From positions 1,364,001 to 1,428,000 of the forward strand of contig AP027304.1 in the NCBI GenBank assembly GCA_036322835.1: 64,000 nucleotides of DNA. Direction: 5' to 3'. Within the stretch, counting starts at the first letter, position 1. Every line of letters starts with the position of its first letter. Below the pieces are notes generated by a model that had not been told where the DNA came from, did not search any database, and worked only from the letters and a program-made list of their open reading frames with translations. Shown here piece after piece: positions 8,201 to 16,910 of the stretch. Origin of the DNA: Tenuifilaceae bacterium CYCD (GTDB lineage Bacteria > Bacteroidota > Bacteroidia > Bacteroidales > Tenuifilaceae). The position numbers and the translations under genes were made by a program.

Positions 8201-8503
8201 GCCTACCTCGATGCCATGCTTCATTTGCCTTTTATCAATGACAAAGAAACTCAACTTATCATTATAGCAAAAGAAGCCATACGAAAAGGCAGGTTTCAAA
8301 ACTTACAGCGTGACATAAATAAACTGCACAAGGCAGTGAAAAAAGCACCTTTAAAACCTGTTATTATTCTCGAAAAAATTATTGGAATACTGAATAGTTA
8401 TCCATTAAAGCAAGAGGAAGAAGAGATATATCAGGAAGTTCAGGTTATAAAACCAAGAGTTTTTAATCCTGAAATTATTATTACCGAAAGTTTTAGCAAT
8501 TAG
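5240..8503 (+). CDS. PLD-nuclease/SNF2-type helicase fusion, defence operon
   Basis: A 1,087-residue protein. The N-terminal 200 residues are a phospholipase D-like nuclease domain with the HxK motif in NIHAKIYIF (H about 132, K about 134) and GSSNLTDAGLSRNFEFNVEL after it. A superfamily 2 SNF2/RapA-like helicase follows: motif I DVVGLGKT (about residues 273-280), motif II DEAH (about 350), motif III SATPLNNRP (about 395), and motifs V-VI STEVLAEGINL and LMQRIGRVNRIGS (about 755-795). The last 250 residues are charged and unassigned. It probably translocates on DNA and cuts it or restrains its entry. PLD and SNF2 genes occur separately in DISARM; here they are fused. It is coupled to the XRE gene by a 4-bp overlap and lies 5 bp before the methyltransferase. 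Confidence 0.85.
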   Translation: MSSKFFTNEADNTLISKIEGIFKYRNIHFFDALVGYFRASGYFRIRKFVEKADEIRILVGINIDNLIHEASLQGLLFDSNAERAQDEFFLEVKKSIQEAEYDKDVENGMLQLISDIVSGKVKIKVHPKQNIHAKIYIFREKEKHDHGYGSVITGSSNLTDAGLSRNFEFNVELRENTDIDFATETFNKLWEESVPIAEEYIEKLQKETYLNDTYTPYEVYLKFLVEYFGRSIDFDPNSITDLPKGFKRLSYQIDAVNDGFAKMMKHNGFILADVVGLGKTIVATIIAKKYFYTNGFPTHRSRTLIIVPPALKENWSETVDKFRLDNVKIVTNGSLHKVTDPAKYDLIIVDEAHKFRTDTATMYNELQKICKTPTRRVLPNGTVVQKKIMLVSATPLNNRPEDIANLVYLFQDSKNSTLEIGNLQNFFRNQIDAYRKLKNENDLKAVQAGVKKIYERIRTKVIEPLIVRRTRTDLLVHKQYSEDLENQGIKFPIVKEPKKIFYQLEPHLETLYDKTIFVLSDETQGLTYNRYRAIGFLKQPKKSKYKQADMISGQLARIMKTLLVKRIDSSFFAFKQSLERFMLATKAMVTMFENGKIYIAPNLPVSDMINDGKEEELLNLIIEKSMEDPTIEICEPDDFEYNFLPGLKNDYELLKDLNNDWKKITEDPKLEVFVGYLKNTLLSKKINPQSKLVVFSESKETTDYLFKELTKQVNYRILSVDSDSRKDKMPIIRQNFDANLLKAEQKDDFDIILSTEVLAEGINLHRSNVIVNYDTPWNSTRLMQRIGRVNRIGSTADEVFVYNFYPTAKVNNDIELEKKAIMKLQAFHAALGEDSQIYSPDEETETFGLFDKQMEEEKDEKLTYLMMIRDIKEKNPTLFKQIKNMPLRARVGRKNAILKNGTICFIKDEKRDAFIYVKPNNETEELTFLETVRQFEAFQHEKGVPLHALHHEQVQKAIQVFADKIEDEKAKDKKVDTTQGPNEKNAIAYLDAMLHLPFINDKETQLIIIAKEAIRKGRFQNLQRDINKLHKAVKKAPLKPVIILEKIIGILNSYPLKQEEEEIYQEVQVIKPRVFNPEIIITESFSN

Positions 8504-8508
8504 TTGAT

Positions 8509-11500
8509 ATGAAAGAAAAAGAACTCAAAGATATACTCCGTAGGGATTTCAACTTCGAAGAAAACTGGAAACCATTGTTCTCAATGCTATTTAGCAAAGT
8601 ACAGTATTTCAGCAATCCTTCAAATCCATTCTCAGAGAGTGCAAAGGTTGTTTCAGGCAAACAAACGGGTGTTGTAAAACTTGACGACGGCAAACAACTG
8701 GCAATATTTGAAGTTGAAGTTGACGACAGTATCCGCATTGATAAAAACCGGCAAGGCCTAAGGGAAATAGCCATAAAGCATATCGACCAGAATATTACAC
8801 ATGGTGCCTTTGTTTTCTTCTACTCGAAGTACCAAAAAGATTATCGTTTTTCGTTTATTGCCCGTTGGTCGGAACTTGACCTTGAAACAGGCGAATTTAA
8901 AAAAGGTGAAACCAAACCAAAACGTTACACTTATTTGCTTGGCGACAACGAAGCATGCACAACTGCCGCAAAACGATTGTTAATGCTGGCTGCCAAACGC
9001 GATAATCAGGAAATAGGCATTCAAGACATTATTGATACCTTCTCGGTTGAATCGCTCAACAAGGAATTTTTCAAAACCTACAAAGAGCATTATGAAAGGT
9101 TTTGGCGATTTATTGCCAATCCTGAAAATGGGTGTCGCGAAATACTATTAGATAAAACCAAAGAAAAACCTGAACAGCAGGAAAAACCAATTCGCGATTT
9201 TGCTAAGAAACTCTTAGGTCGTATTGTCTTCCTTCATTTCCTGCAAAAGAAAGGTTGGATGGGTTGCGATGCAAAAAACACCAAATGGGAAAATGGCGAA
9301 AAACAGTTTATGCAAATGTTGTTCAGTGATTTTTCCGATAAAGCCCATTTCCATAGTAAATGCCTGACAAAACTATTTTTCAATACATTAAACACACGAC
9401 GCAGCAACGATATTTTTAAAATAGCAGGATTAACAGGCAAACTAAACGATTCGCGTGTTCCCTACTTAAACGGTGGATTGTTCGATACCGATAAACCCGA
9501 ATCGGTTCTAACGATAGATTTTCCTGAAAAATATTTTGCTGAACTGCTCGACTTCTTCGAACAATACAATTTTACCATTGACGAGAACAGTCCCGACGAC
9601 CACGAAGTGGGGATTGACCCTGAAATGCTCGGGCATATTTTTGAAAACCTGCTGGAAGAAAACCGAGAAAAAGGAGCTTTTTACACCCCCAAAGAGGTGG
9701 TTCATTACATGTGCAAGGAAAGCCTGATTCAATATCTGATCAATAGTTTCGATGAAGCGGTAAATGTTTCCTTGTTTATCCGCAACCATATTGTTTCCGA
9801 AAAATTGGCAGTAAAAGACAATGCCGTTTTATTAAACGAGTTGTTGGACAATATTAAGGTTTGTGACCCCGCCATTGGTTCGGGTGCTTTCCCAATTGGT
9901 ATTTTGCAGGAAATCTTTGAAGCCAAAAAGTTCATTTATCCTTACCTTAAAACCAACAAAGAGTTTAACCCTGCACAAGTTAAAAAAGACATTATTCAAA
10001 AATCCATTTACGGGGTTGATTTGGAAAAAGGAGCGGTTGACATAGCTCAACTTCGCTTTTGGCTGGCTTTGGTGGTTGACGAGGAAAATCCGCACCCACT
10101 GCCCAACCTTGATTATAAAATTATGCAGGGGAACAGCCTCCTCGAAAGTTTTGAAGGGATTGATTTAAGTAAGGCAGCCCTTTTTGAAGAACCGAAAGTT
10201 CGGATTATTGAACCCGATTTATTCCGCGAACCTGAAACAGTTTATGGTTTTACCGACAAAAACAGGAATGATATAAAAGAGCTTGTTTCCACGTACTTTA
10301 AAGTGGAAGATAAAAACGAAAAGGCTGAAATCCGGAAGCGAATTGATAAAATTGTTACCGAACATATTGATAAATCGCTGGAAGGTTACGAAAACCAACT
10401 TTTGATTGAGATTGCAGGTTTGGAAGAAACCTTAAAACGCCATAAAGAGTTTTTGCGTAAGTCAGATAAAACAGAAAAGGAAATTGAAAAGCGAAAAAAG
10501 CAATTGGAGCAGAAAGGTGAAGCCCGCAAAAAACTTCTTGCTTTTGAGCATACCGATGAACGTCCCTATTTCCTTTGGCATTTGTTTTTTACGGACGTGT
10601 TTGATAAAGGAGGTTTCGATGTAATCATTGGCAATCCGCCCTATATTCAATTGCAGAAAATGGGCAAAGATGCCGATATACTGCAAGATGCAGGTTTTAA
10701 AACATTTAAACGAACTGGTGATATTTACACGCTGTTTTACGAAAAAGGAATTGATATATTAAAAGACAAAGGGACTTTGACATTTATTACCTCGAATACA
10801 TGGATGCGTACCAATTTTGGCGAAGATCTCAGGGAATTTTTTGTTACTAAATCAAATCCTGAAATATTACTCAATTTTGAGGATACAAAAATATTTCCTA
10901 CTGCCACTGTTGAGGTAAATATTATGGTTACAAAAAAAGAAAAATGGAATAAAAACCTTCAGGCAGTAGCAATCAAAGGCGATTATGTGCCTGGTAATTC
11001 AATAAATGATTATTTAAAGGCGAAAAAAATTGTTCTTTACGATTTAGATAAAGAAGCTTGGGTAATTGTAGATAGTCAAGATTTTGAAATTAAAAATCAA
11101 ATTGTTGCTAAAGGAAAATTACTTAAAGATTGGGATATTGAAATAAACTATGGTTTCAAAACGGGTTTCAATGAGCCGTTCTTTATTGATGAAGAAAAAA
11201 GAAAAGAACTAATTGATATTGATGATAGTAGTAAAGAGATTATTAAGCCCCTGGTGAGAGGTCGGGAAATAAAAAAATATGCATATAATTTTCAAAACAA
11301 ATATGTAATATTTTCTCACAATGGTACAAAATCAAAAGTTAGGATTGATGTTCCAAATAATTATAAAGCAATCTATCAGCACTTATTAAAATATAAAGAC
11401 AAAAATTCTGAATTAGTTAGGCCTAATTCAAAAGGTGTAATTCAAACATTGATTGATAGAGCAGACCAAGGTTTCCATTGGACTAACTTAAGAGATTGTG

Positions 11501-12123
11501 CTTATGCTGATTCTTTTGAGAAAGATAAAATCATTTGGCTTTCAATTACAGATAAACCTGCATTTGCATATGATGATAAAGGTATGTATGTAACTGCCCC
11601 AGCTTATATTTTAACGAGTGATTGTAATAAATATCTTCTTACAATGCTTAATTCAAAAGTAATGGAATGGTATTTAGACAAGGTTTCTTCGTCCACAGGT
11701 CAAGGAACAAACCAATGGAGCAAAATGTTTGTTGAGCAACTACCTATTCCGCAACTTTCAGAAGAAAAACGAAAGCCATTTGAAGTTTTAGCCGACTATT
11801 TAATTCTGCTAAACGACCCAAACACACCGAGCATATTGGAACATGCTTCAAACGAAATGATTAGCCAACAATTTGAAGAAGTGTTGAATATGATGGTTTA
11901 CGAGTTGTACTTTGAAGAACACATGAAAGGAAAAGAAATTGATGTATTGCAGTTTATCAACTTCCCCTACATTTCAAAAATGCAAACCTTTGAAGAAAAG
12001 CGCGATGCCATTCAAAAAATTTACTACTGGCTGAAAGAAAAGGATAACCCGATTAGAAACAGGATTTTGGTTTCGGAAAGCCGCAGCTGGATAATAAAAC
12101 GCATTAATCAAAGCACCCATTAA
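8509..12123 (+). CDS. Eco57I/TaqI-class adenine-specific DNA methyltransferase, large R-M-like subunit
   Basis: A 1,204-residue protein. The SAM-binding motif I is VCDPAIGSGAFPIG (about residues 450-463) and catalytic motif IV is GNPPYIQLQ (about 707-715), so it is an N6-adenine methyltransferase. YTPKEVVHYMC (about 393) precedes motif I as in N6-MTases of Eco57I type. A coiled coil (about 620-690) lies between motifs I and IV. The C-terminal 350 residues resemble a TaqI-type target-recognition region (PLVRGREIKKYAYNF, then STGQGTNQWSKMFVEQLPIP). The N-terminal 180 residues may be a PD-(D/E)xK-like domain, with LDDGKQLAIFEVEVDD at about 57-72, but the expected ExK reads ExE. The length fits type IIG or PglX-like enzymes. 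It is 3 bp from the ATPase gene. Confidence 0.85.
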   Translation: MKEKELKDILRRDFNFEENWKPLFSMLFSKVQYFSNPSNPFSESAKVVSGKQTGVVKLDDGKQLAIFEVEVDDSIRIDKNRQGLREIAIKHIDQNITHGAFVFFYSKYQKDYRFSFIARWSELDLETGEFKKGETKPKRYTYLLGDNEACTTAAKRLLMLAAKRDNQEIGIQDIIDTFSVESLNKEFFKTYKEHYERFWRFIANPENGCREILLDKTKEKPEQQEKPIRDFAKKLLGRIVFLHFLQKKGWMGCDAKNTKWENGEKQFMQMLFSDFSDKAHFHSKCLTKLFFNTLNTRRSNDIFKIAGLTGKLNDSRVPYLNGGLFDTDKPESVLTIDFPEKYFAELLDFFEQYNFTIDENSPDDHEVGIDPEMLGHIFENLLEENREKGAFYTPKEVVHYMCKESLIQYLINSFDEAVNVSLFIRNHIVSEKLAVKDNAVLLNELLDNIKVCDPAIGSGAFPIGILQEIFEAKKFIYPYLKTNKEFNPAQVKKDIIQKSIYGVDLEKGAVDIAQLRFWLALVVDEENPHPLPNLDYKIMQGNSLLESFEGIDLSKAALFEEPKVRIIEPDLFREPETVYGFTDKNRNDIKELVSTYFKVEDKNEKAEIRKRIDKIVTEHIDKSLEGYENQLLIEIAGLEETLKRHKEFLRKSDKTEKEIEKRKKQLEQKGEARKKLLAFEHTDERPYFLWHLFFTDVFDKGGFDVIIGNPPYIQLQKMGKDADILQDAGFKTFKRTGDIYTLFYEKGIDILKDKGTLTFITSNTWMRTNFGEDLREFFVTKSNPEILLNFEDTKIFPTATVEVNIMVTKKEKWNKNLQAVAIKGDYVPGNSINDYLKAKKIVLYDLDKEAWVIVDSQDFEIKNQIVAKGKLLKDWDIEINYGFKTGFNEPFFIDEEKRKELIDIDDSSKEIIKPLVRGREIKKYAYNFQNKYVIFSHNGTKSKVRIDVPNNYKAIYQHLLKYKDKNSELVRPNSKGVIQTLIDRADQGFHWTNLRDCAYADSFEKDKIIWLSITDKPAFAYDDKGMYVTAPAYILTSDCNKYLLTMLNSKVMEWYLDKVSSSTGQGTNQWSKMFVEQLPIPQLSEEKRKPFEVLADYLILLNDPNTPSILEHASNEMISQQFEEVLNMMVYELYFEEHMKGKEIDVLQFINFPYISKMQTFEEKRDAIQKIYYWLKEKDNPIRNRILVSESRSWIIKRINQSTH

Positions 12124-12126
12124 TGT

Positions 12127-14049
12127 ATGAGGTTACACGAATTACATATCAATAACTTTAAGTTCTTTCCCAAGCAAGACCCAAACAGTCCGTTACTAAA
12201 AATTGACGGCAAAAACCTGCTGATTTATGGAGAAAATGGAAGCGGCAAATCGACGATTTACTGGGCATTGTACACGCTTATGGAATGTGCGTTTAAAAAG
12301 AATGAATTTGAAGTTGAAAAATATTTTAAGAAAAATGGCGAGTTTGGGTTAGTAAATATACATGCAACCAAAACTTCACCGCCTTACATTAAAGCTATTT
12401 TAAAGGATAATAATGGAAATAATCCAAAAGAGTATGAAGTAAATCCAAACCTGCACCAGATTGTTGCGAATATGAGAGATTCGTCAATCAGAGAAAGTGG
12501 CATGGCAAGCGATTTTCTGAATTACAGGGTTATCTTCAGGTTGCACCACATAAAACACTCAAAAGAAAACAATCTTTTTGGTTGGTTCGAAGATGAGATT
12601 TTCCCCTACCTTTTAATCAATACAATAAGCCGTACCGAAAGCGTTGAGGACAATTATAAAAACCTGAAACAAGGCCCCAAAAAGGTAAAAGATTTCGAAG
12701 AAATCGATAAAATGATTTACCCCAATGCTTCTATGCGTGAACACCCGCAGGAAGCTGTTAGAAAAGATTATGCTATTTACCAACGATATATCAAATCGGT
12801 TAAAACATGGAATACTAAGATTGAGAAATACTTGAAAAGCATAACCAAAAGGGCTAATGAAATCCTCAAAGACGACTTTAAGCAGAACTTTGAATTTGTG
12901 CTGAAATACACGGGGGCAAACCACGAAATTACAGCTGAAAAATTTGATTGGAAAGAACCATTCATTGAGTTGCAAGTTCCAAAATACGAAGGGAAAAAGA
13001 ATGTAGTAAAACGTGCACATTCATTTCTAAATGAAGCCAAATGGAGCGCCATTGGTTTGGCAGTTCGCTTTGCAATTATCGAAGATTGGACAAACAGACC
13101 TAATACAGCCGAACTAAAAGCACTGATAATTGACGATATGCTTTTGAGCTTAGATATGTGCAACAGGGATATTGTTCTTAATTTGCTGCTTGACAGATAT
13201 GTGAATAATTATCAGCTTATTTTAATGACACATGACCGTTCTTTTTACGAATTCGCTAAAAGAAAAATTGCAATTAAGGGCAAAAGTAATGATTGGTTGA
13301 ATTTAGAAATGTTTGAAGACAGTCTTGCAAAATTTCCACAGCCTTATTTTAAACCACTAAGCACAAGCTTGCAAACAGCAAAAGACTATCTCAATCAACA
13401 TGATTATCCTGCTTGTGGTATTTATCTGAGAAGAAGAACCGAAGAGTTATTAACGAGTTTACTTCCTTTGAAATTTCGGAAAGAACCTTCACGTGACGAC
13501 CCAAATGTGCTTGTAGATAAAACATTGAATGGTCTTATTTTGGAATTAGAAAATTATTGTACAATTGAGGATATTGATTATACTGGTTTAAAAGAAATTA
13601 AAATTTACAAGGATGCTTTATTAAATCCTTTGGCTCATAACGACATAGATGCTCCTTTTTATCGTTCAGAACTGAAAAGTATAATTGAAGTTATTGAACG
13701 CCTTGAAAAAATTCAGAGAGCAAAAATTGTTCATAATCCTAATCGCAACTGTAATTTTACACTAAATAAACCGAACGGGGATTTTTTTTCAGTAAGAATG
13801 AAAACTAAAGAACAGATACTTCTCTTAACTGAAAATTCAAAACCGCTTCGGATTTCGGTTTTTACAAAATGCAAAGTAAGTAGTTATAGCAATAACGGAG
13901 TAATTACGACTAATGAGGAAAATTTTGACACATTACGAGAAGTTTATGATGAAATGTGTAATAGGTTTGGTCTGCCGACAAAACAAGATATTTCTCGCGA
14001 ATTTAATTATGAAGGAAAAACTTTTGACGATATTTTATTGAGTATGTAG
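12127..14049 (+). CDS. AAA/SMC-like ATPase of the defence operon
   Basis: A 640-residue ATP-binding protein. Walker A is GENGSGKS (residues 35-42) and Walker B plus D-loop is LIIDDMLLSLDMCNRD (about 337-352), followed by the switch histidine in LILMTHDRSF. This is the RecF/AAA_23 layout, but with only a short helical insert in place of long SMC arms. A C-terminal helical domain (about 410-540) includes CGIYLRRRTEELLTSLLPLK and NPLAHNDI, possibly a HEPN-like fold, which I cannot confirm. The last 100 residues are unassigned. It is the last gene of the operon (3 bp after the methyltransferase). A sensing or effector-loading role is likely but unproven. No TOPRIM domain is visible, so it is not an OLD nuclease. 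Confidence 0.75.
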   Translation: MRLHELHINNFKFFPKQDPNSPLLKIDGKNLLIYGENGSGKSTIYWALYTLMECAFKKNEFEVEKYFKKNGEFGLVNIHATKTSPPYIKAILKDNNGNNPKEYEVNPNLHQIVANMRDSSIRESGMASDFLNYRVIFRLHHIKHSKENNLFGWFEDEIFPYLLINTISRTESVEDNYKNLKQGPKKVKDFEEIDKMIYPNASMREHPQEAVRKDYAIYQRYIKSVKTWNTKIEKYLKSITKRANEILKDDFKQNFEFVLKYTGANHEITAEKFDWKEPFIELQVPKYEGKKNVVKRAHSFLNEAKWSAIGLAVRFAIIEDWTNRPNTAELKALIIDDMLLSLDMCNRDIVLNLLLDRYVNNYQLILMTHDRSFYEFAKRKIAIKGKSNDWLNLEMFEDSLAKFPQPYFKPLSTSLQTAKDYLNQHDYPACGIYLRRRTEELLTSLLPLKFRKEPSRDDPNVLVDKTLNGLILELENYCTIEDIDYTGLKEIKIYKDALLNPLAHNDIDAPFYRSELKSIIEVIERLEKIQRAKIVHNPNRNCNFTLNKPNGDFFSVRMKTKEQILLLTENSKPLRISVFTKCKVSSYSNNGVITTNEENFDTLREVYDEMCNRFGLPTKQDISREFNYEGKTFDDILLSM

Positions 14050-14118
14050 TCCTTTCTATTTTTTGCATAGGAGAACAGAACATAGTCCTACAATCCTTAT
14101 GGCATACAAGGTATACCT

Positions 14119-15216
14119 TTAATGTATTTCCCTTTCAATGTCAGTATGTATATTGTATCGACCCAGTTCCCAACAAAACCTTCCTCTCACTATTGCTGGA
14201 TTAATTCTGTGCTTTTGAGAGAACGAAAGAATTCTTGGTTTAGTTATTGGTACTTCGTCTTTGATTTCTACCCATTGATTTAATGGAATTAATTTGTTTT
14301 GAGAGAATTCGTCGGCTTCAACTTCTTTTTGGCATGAAGATTTTTCCTTTTCTTCATTGACATCAATAAACTGGTTGGATTTATCGTTAACAATATGCTT
14401 AACTATATGTCCTAACTCATGCAAAACCGTGAAAGCGAAATTGTCAATATTTCTATATCTCATCGATACACCAATAGCAGGATTTTCATTACTCCAGAAA
14501 GAAAAACCGTCAACGGGTGTTTTGTCCAATTTTTCAAGAATTACAAACTTTATCCCATACTTTGTCAGTGTGTCTTTAGTTCTATTAACCACATCCCTAT
14601 TCTGATAAAATATCTGATTGAGTTCAAAAATGAGGTTATCTATAGAATCTAATCTGAATTCATTTACTTTCTCATTACGTGCTTTCCACATTACTAGATT
14701 GCTCCAGCAAAATAAATTAACATCATCAACCTGCAGCTTACTTGATTTTCGAAAGTTAAATTTTGAATTTAACTTATATGTTGCAAAACTGACTTGCAGC
14801 TCTTTTACATCCGAAACATTGTAAATTTCCTTTACAGTTTGAATATCATCAACAACTGATTCGACCAAGTAACCTAGTTTTGTTAAAATCTTATAGGGTA
14901 CTAACTCTGTAATCAGTTTCCATTGTTCAATGGACCTTAACTTAACAATATTTTTTTCTTTGATTCTTGCTTCATCAATTTCAAATTGGGATTGTAAGTC
15001 CATCCAGTACTTGGCAGAAATATCTAATGCCTTCTCGAGTAAAATGGCAATATCGGCGGTAACCGATCGCTTACCATTCATTATTTCACTAAGCATTGTT
15101 GGCTGCATCCCAATTTGAAAAGCAAAATCTTTATAGTTCATTTCTCGAGCATCAATTTCATCTTTTAGAACCTCTCCAGGGTGAGTTGCTATATGTGGAA
15201 TTATTACTTTACTCAT
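14119..15216 (-). CDS. higA: HigA-type antitoxin fused to ImmA/IrrE metallopeptidase domain
   Basis: A 365-residue protein. Residues 7-75 are a HigA HTH (THPGEVLKDEIDAREMNYKD, then MQPTMLSEIMNGKRSVT). Residues about 240-310 hold a zincin-type HEXXH motif in VLHELGHIVKHI (H about 266 and 270), with a downstream acidic helix QKEVEADEFS supplying the third ligand. This is the ImmA/IrrE fold. Classic HigA has only the first 100 residues, so this is the long form. It lies 7 bp after the HigB-like toxin gene, in the usual toxin-first HigBA order. The HTH represses the operon and binds toxin in known cases; the peptidase could make antitoxin control respond to a trigger, which is inference. It is convergent with the defence operon. 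Confidence 0.85.
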   Translation of the reverse strand: MSKVIIPHIATHPGEVLKDEIDAREMNYKDFAFQIGMQPTMLSEIMNGKRSVTADIAILLEKALDISAKYWMDLQSQFEIDEARIKEKNIVKLRSIEQWKLITELVPYKILTKLGYLVESVVDDIQTVKEIYNVSDVKELQVSFATYKLNSKFNFRKSSKLQVDDVNLFCWSNLVMWKARNEKVNEFRLDSIDNLIFELNQIFYQNRDVVNRTKDTLTKYGIKFVILEKLDKTPVDGFSFWSNENPAIGVSMRYRNIDNFAFTVLHELGHIVKHIVNDKSNQFIDVNEEKEKSSCQKEVEADEFSQNKLIPLNQWVEIKDEVPITKPRILSFSQKHRINPAIVRGRFCWELGRYNIHTDIEREIH

Positions 15217-15223
15217 AAATCTT

Positions 15224-15547
15224 TTATTTTTTGTAGTGGTTACTTAGATCAATTAGCGAACATATAGTAATCTTATTCGGCTCGTCACCTTCCGTTCTAC
15301 TTCTGAATTCTAATCTATACTGGTCATTAACCCAAACAGCCTCAACACCCCCTAAATTGCCAGATTTCTTCTCGTAATGCAAACTTTTTAAATTGTATAA
15401 GAGCTCAGTATTTTGGACACTCCTTAACTTGTTGACAGTCTTAATGTATTGTTTTACAACAGTTTGTTGGAATTTATACTTTTTATTCCTTGTTTTTCCT
15501 TCAGAATAAAGTTCTTCTAGGTATGATTGTTCAAATTCGATTTCCAT
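15224..15547 (-). CDS. higB: HigB/RelE-family toxin
   Basis: A 107-residue RelE/ParE-superfamily protein. Visible features are the N-terminal FEQSYLEELYSEGKTRNKKY segment, VVKQYIKTVNKLRSVQNTEL, NLKSLHYEKKSGNLGGVEAV in the HigB-typical leucine/histidine loop, and the closing strand VNDQYRLEFRSRTEG, with R in the QYRLEF motif. HigB toxins cut mRNA on the ribosome. It is the first gene of the pair and followed after 7 bp by HigA. The pair sits between the defence operon and the integrase, as expected for an addiction module that stabilises the element. Confidence 0.85.
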   Translation of the reverse strand: MEIEFEQSYLEELYSEGKTRNKKYKFQQTVVKQYIKTVNKLRSVQNTELLYNLKSLHYEKKSGNLGGVEAVWVNDQYRLEFRSRTEGDEPNKITICSLIDLSNHYKK

Positions 15548-15731
15548 AATTATAACGCAACAAATATAAAAATGTTTTGAAAAATCTTCACTATTTTAGT
15601 GAATGTTTTAATGCTATTTATGTATTTGACTAATTATTCTGTATGTAATTTACTGCACGACACACTCCTATGATTCAATGAGATAAAGTTATTGATATTT
15701 CTCAATAACAAACCAATGTAAGTTTCTTTTT

Positions 15732-16910
15732 CTAGAGATTATCAAGTAAAGTGACTGCATTTATTTTACTTTCAGGCAAAACCTTAGCATAAATTAGTGT
15801 CGTTTGTAAGTCTTGATGACCCAAAAGTTTGCTTACAGTCTCAACAGGAACACTTGAACCTAAAAGTAAGGTTGCAAATGTATGCCTTGAACAATGAAAG
15901 GTTATTCTTTTCTTAATCTCGGCCAGTTTAGCGGCATCCTTTAAATATCTGTTCTGGGGTTGATTGGTGTAAACTCTAAAAACTCTATCCTCGTCAAATG
16001 TTTTTCGTGGGAGAAGATTTACGGCTTTGCTGTTTAATGGTATTTCTTGAACCTCTTTCGTTTTATGCATAGTAAACCTTATAAAGGTGTGGATTTTGCC
16101 ATCACCCTCAACCTTCAATATATTTTTATGCCTTAAGTTGCAGATATCCTTATATCTTATTCCTGTATAGCAAGAGAAAAGAAAAGGTATCAATGCTCTT
16201 TTTATTGTGCTCTCAGTTTCAGGTTTGCCTAGAAGTTCATTTAACCTTTTCACTTCTTCTGCTGTTAAATATTCTCGAACACCACATTTATCCTTATACT
16301 TATATGAGTTTACAGCATTTTCCTTTGCCAGTCCATGAGTAATTGCCCTATTGATAAATGTTTTAATCGTTTTAAGGATCCGAACTCTGGAGGTTTGGCT
16401 ATTACCCTGACCAATCATATAACTATCCAGTTTTTTCAGGAAGTCATAAGTAATATCCTCAAAATTCAAATCTTTATTGGCAAAATCTTTAACCTTTTTA
16501 ATAGCCGACTTTCGGGTTCTATACGTATCGTACGATCCTTTATTGGAATAATCCGTTTCAATTTCTTTTAGGGCAAATTCTATAAAAGATTTCGTGCTTT
16601 TATCGCCAACAACATTGTAAAGGGTCTCGAATTCGTGGAATGATATAGCCTTTCTCTCAATTTTAAACTGAAAGATTATATCCTCGGCCTTTTTAAGATT
16701 ACTCTCAATGGTAAGATTCTTATTGAGGTGTTTAATGTCACCCCTTTTAACTCGGGAATTCTTTTTATCCCAGTTATCCTCCTTTGCCGAAACGCCCAAG
16801 GAATATTTTCTAACCTTACTACCAATGGTAAGCCTTAGGTAAACGGGTTTCGTTCCATCCTTTCTTGTGAAATCATCGCGGAGGTAAATTTTTGCTGAAG
16901 CGTTTTCCAT
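15732..16910 (-). CDS. Tyrosine-type site-specific recombinase (element integrase)
   Basis: A 392-residue integrase of the Bacteroidota phage-integrase/Arm-DNA-bind type. The N-terminus (1-90) is an arm-binding domain, 100-200 a SAM-like core-binding domain, and 210-392 the catalytic domain. Catalytic residues are visible: R252 in TGIRYKD, K near 283 (MHKTKE), H339 and R342 in HCSRHTF, H365 in LLGHQD and nucleophile Y374 in LIYAKV. It is transcribed leftward away from the tRNA-Gln gene 157 bp to its right, the usual position of an integrase next to its attachment site. It catalyses integration and, with an excisionase, excision of the element carrying the defence genes. Confidence 0.95.
   Translation of the reverse strand: MENASAKIYLRDDFTRKDGTKPVYLRLTIGSKVRKYSLGVSAKEDNWDKKNSRVKRGDIKHLNKNLTIESNLKKAEDIIFQFKIERKAISFHEFETLYNVVGDKSTKSFIEFALKEIETDYSNKGSYDTYRTRKSAIKKVKDFANKDLNFEDITYDFLKKLDSYMIGQGNSQTSRVRILKTIKTFINRAITHGLAKENAVNSYKYKDKCGVREYLTAEEVKRLNELLGKPETESTIKRALIPFLFSCYTGIRYKDICNLRHKNILKVEGDGKIHTFIRFTMHKTKEVQEIPLNSKAVNLLPRKTFDEDRVFRVYTNQPQNRYLKDAAKLAEIKKRITFHCSRHTFATLLLGSSVPVETVSKLLGHQDLQTTLIYAKVLPESKINAVTLLDNL

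Noticed and set aside
12613-13163. Antisense frames opposite the ATPase gene
   Set aside because: The plus-strand ATPase has Walker motifs and tight operon spacing; antisense frames are shadows.
4965-14049. Assignment to canonical DISARM, BREX or type I restriction
   Set aside because: DISARM drmA/drmB, BREX PglZ/BrxC and type I HsdS are absent here; the components fit a different, unnamed arrangement.
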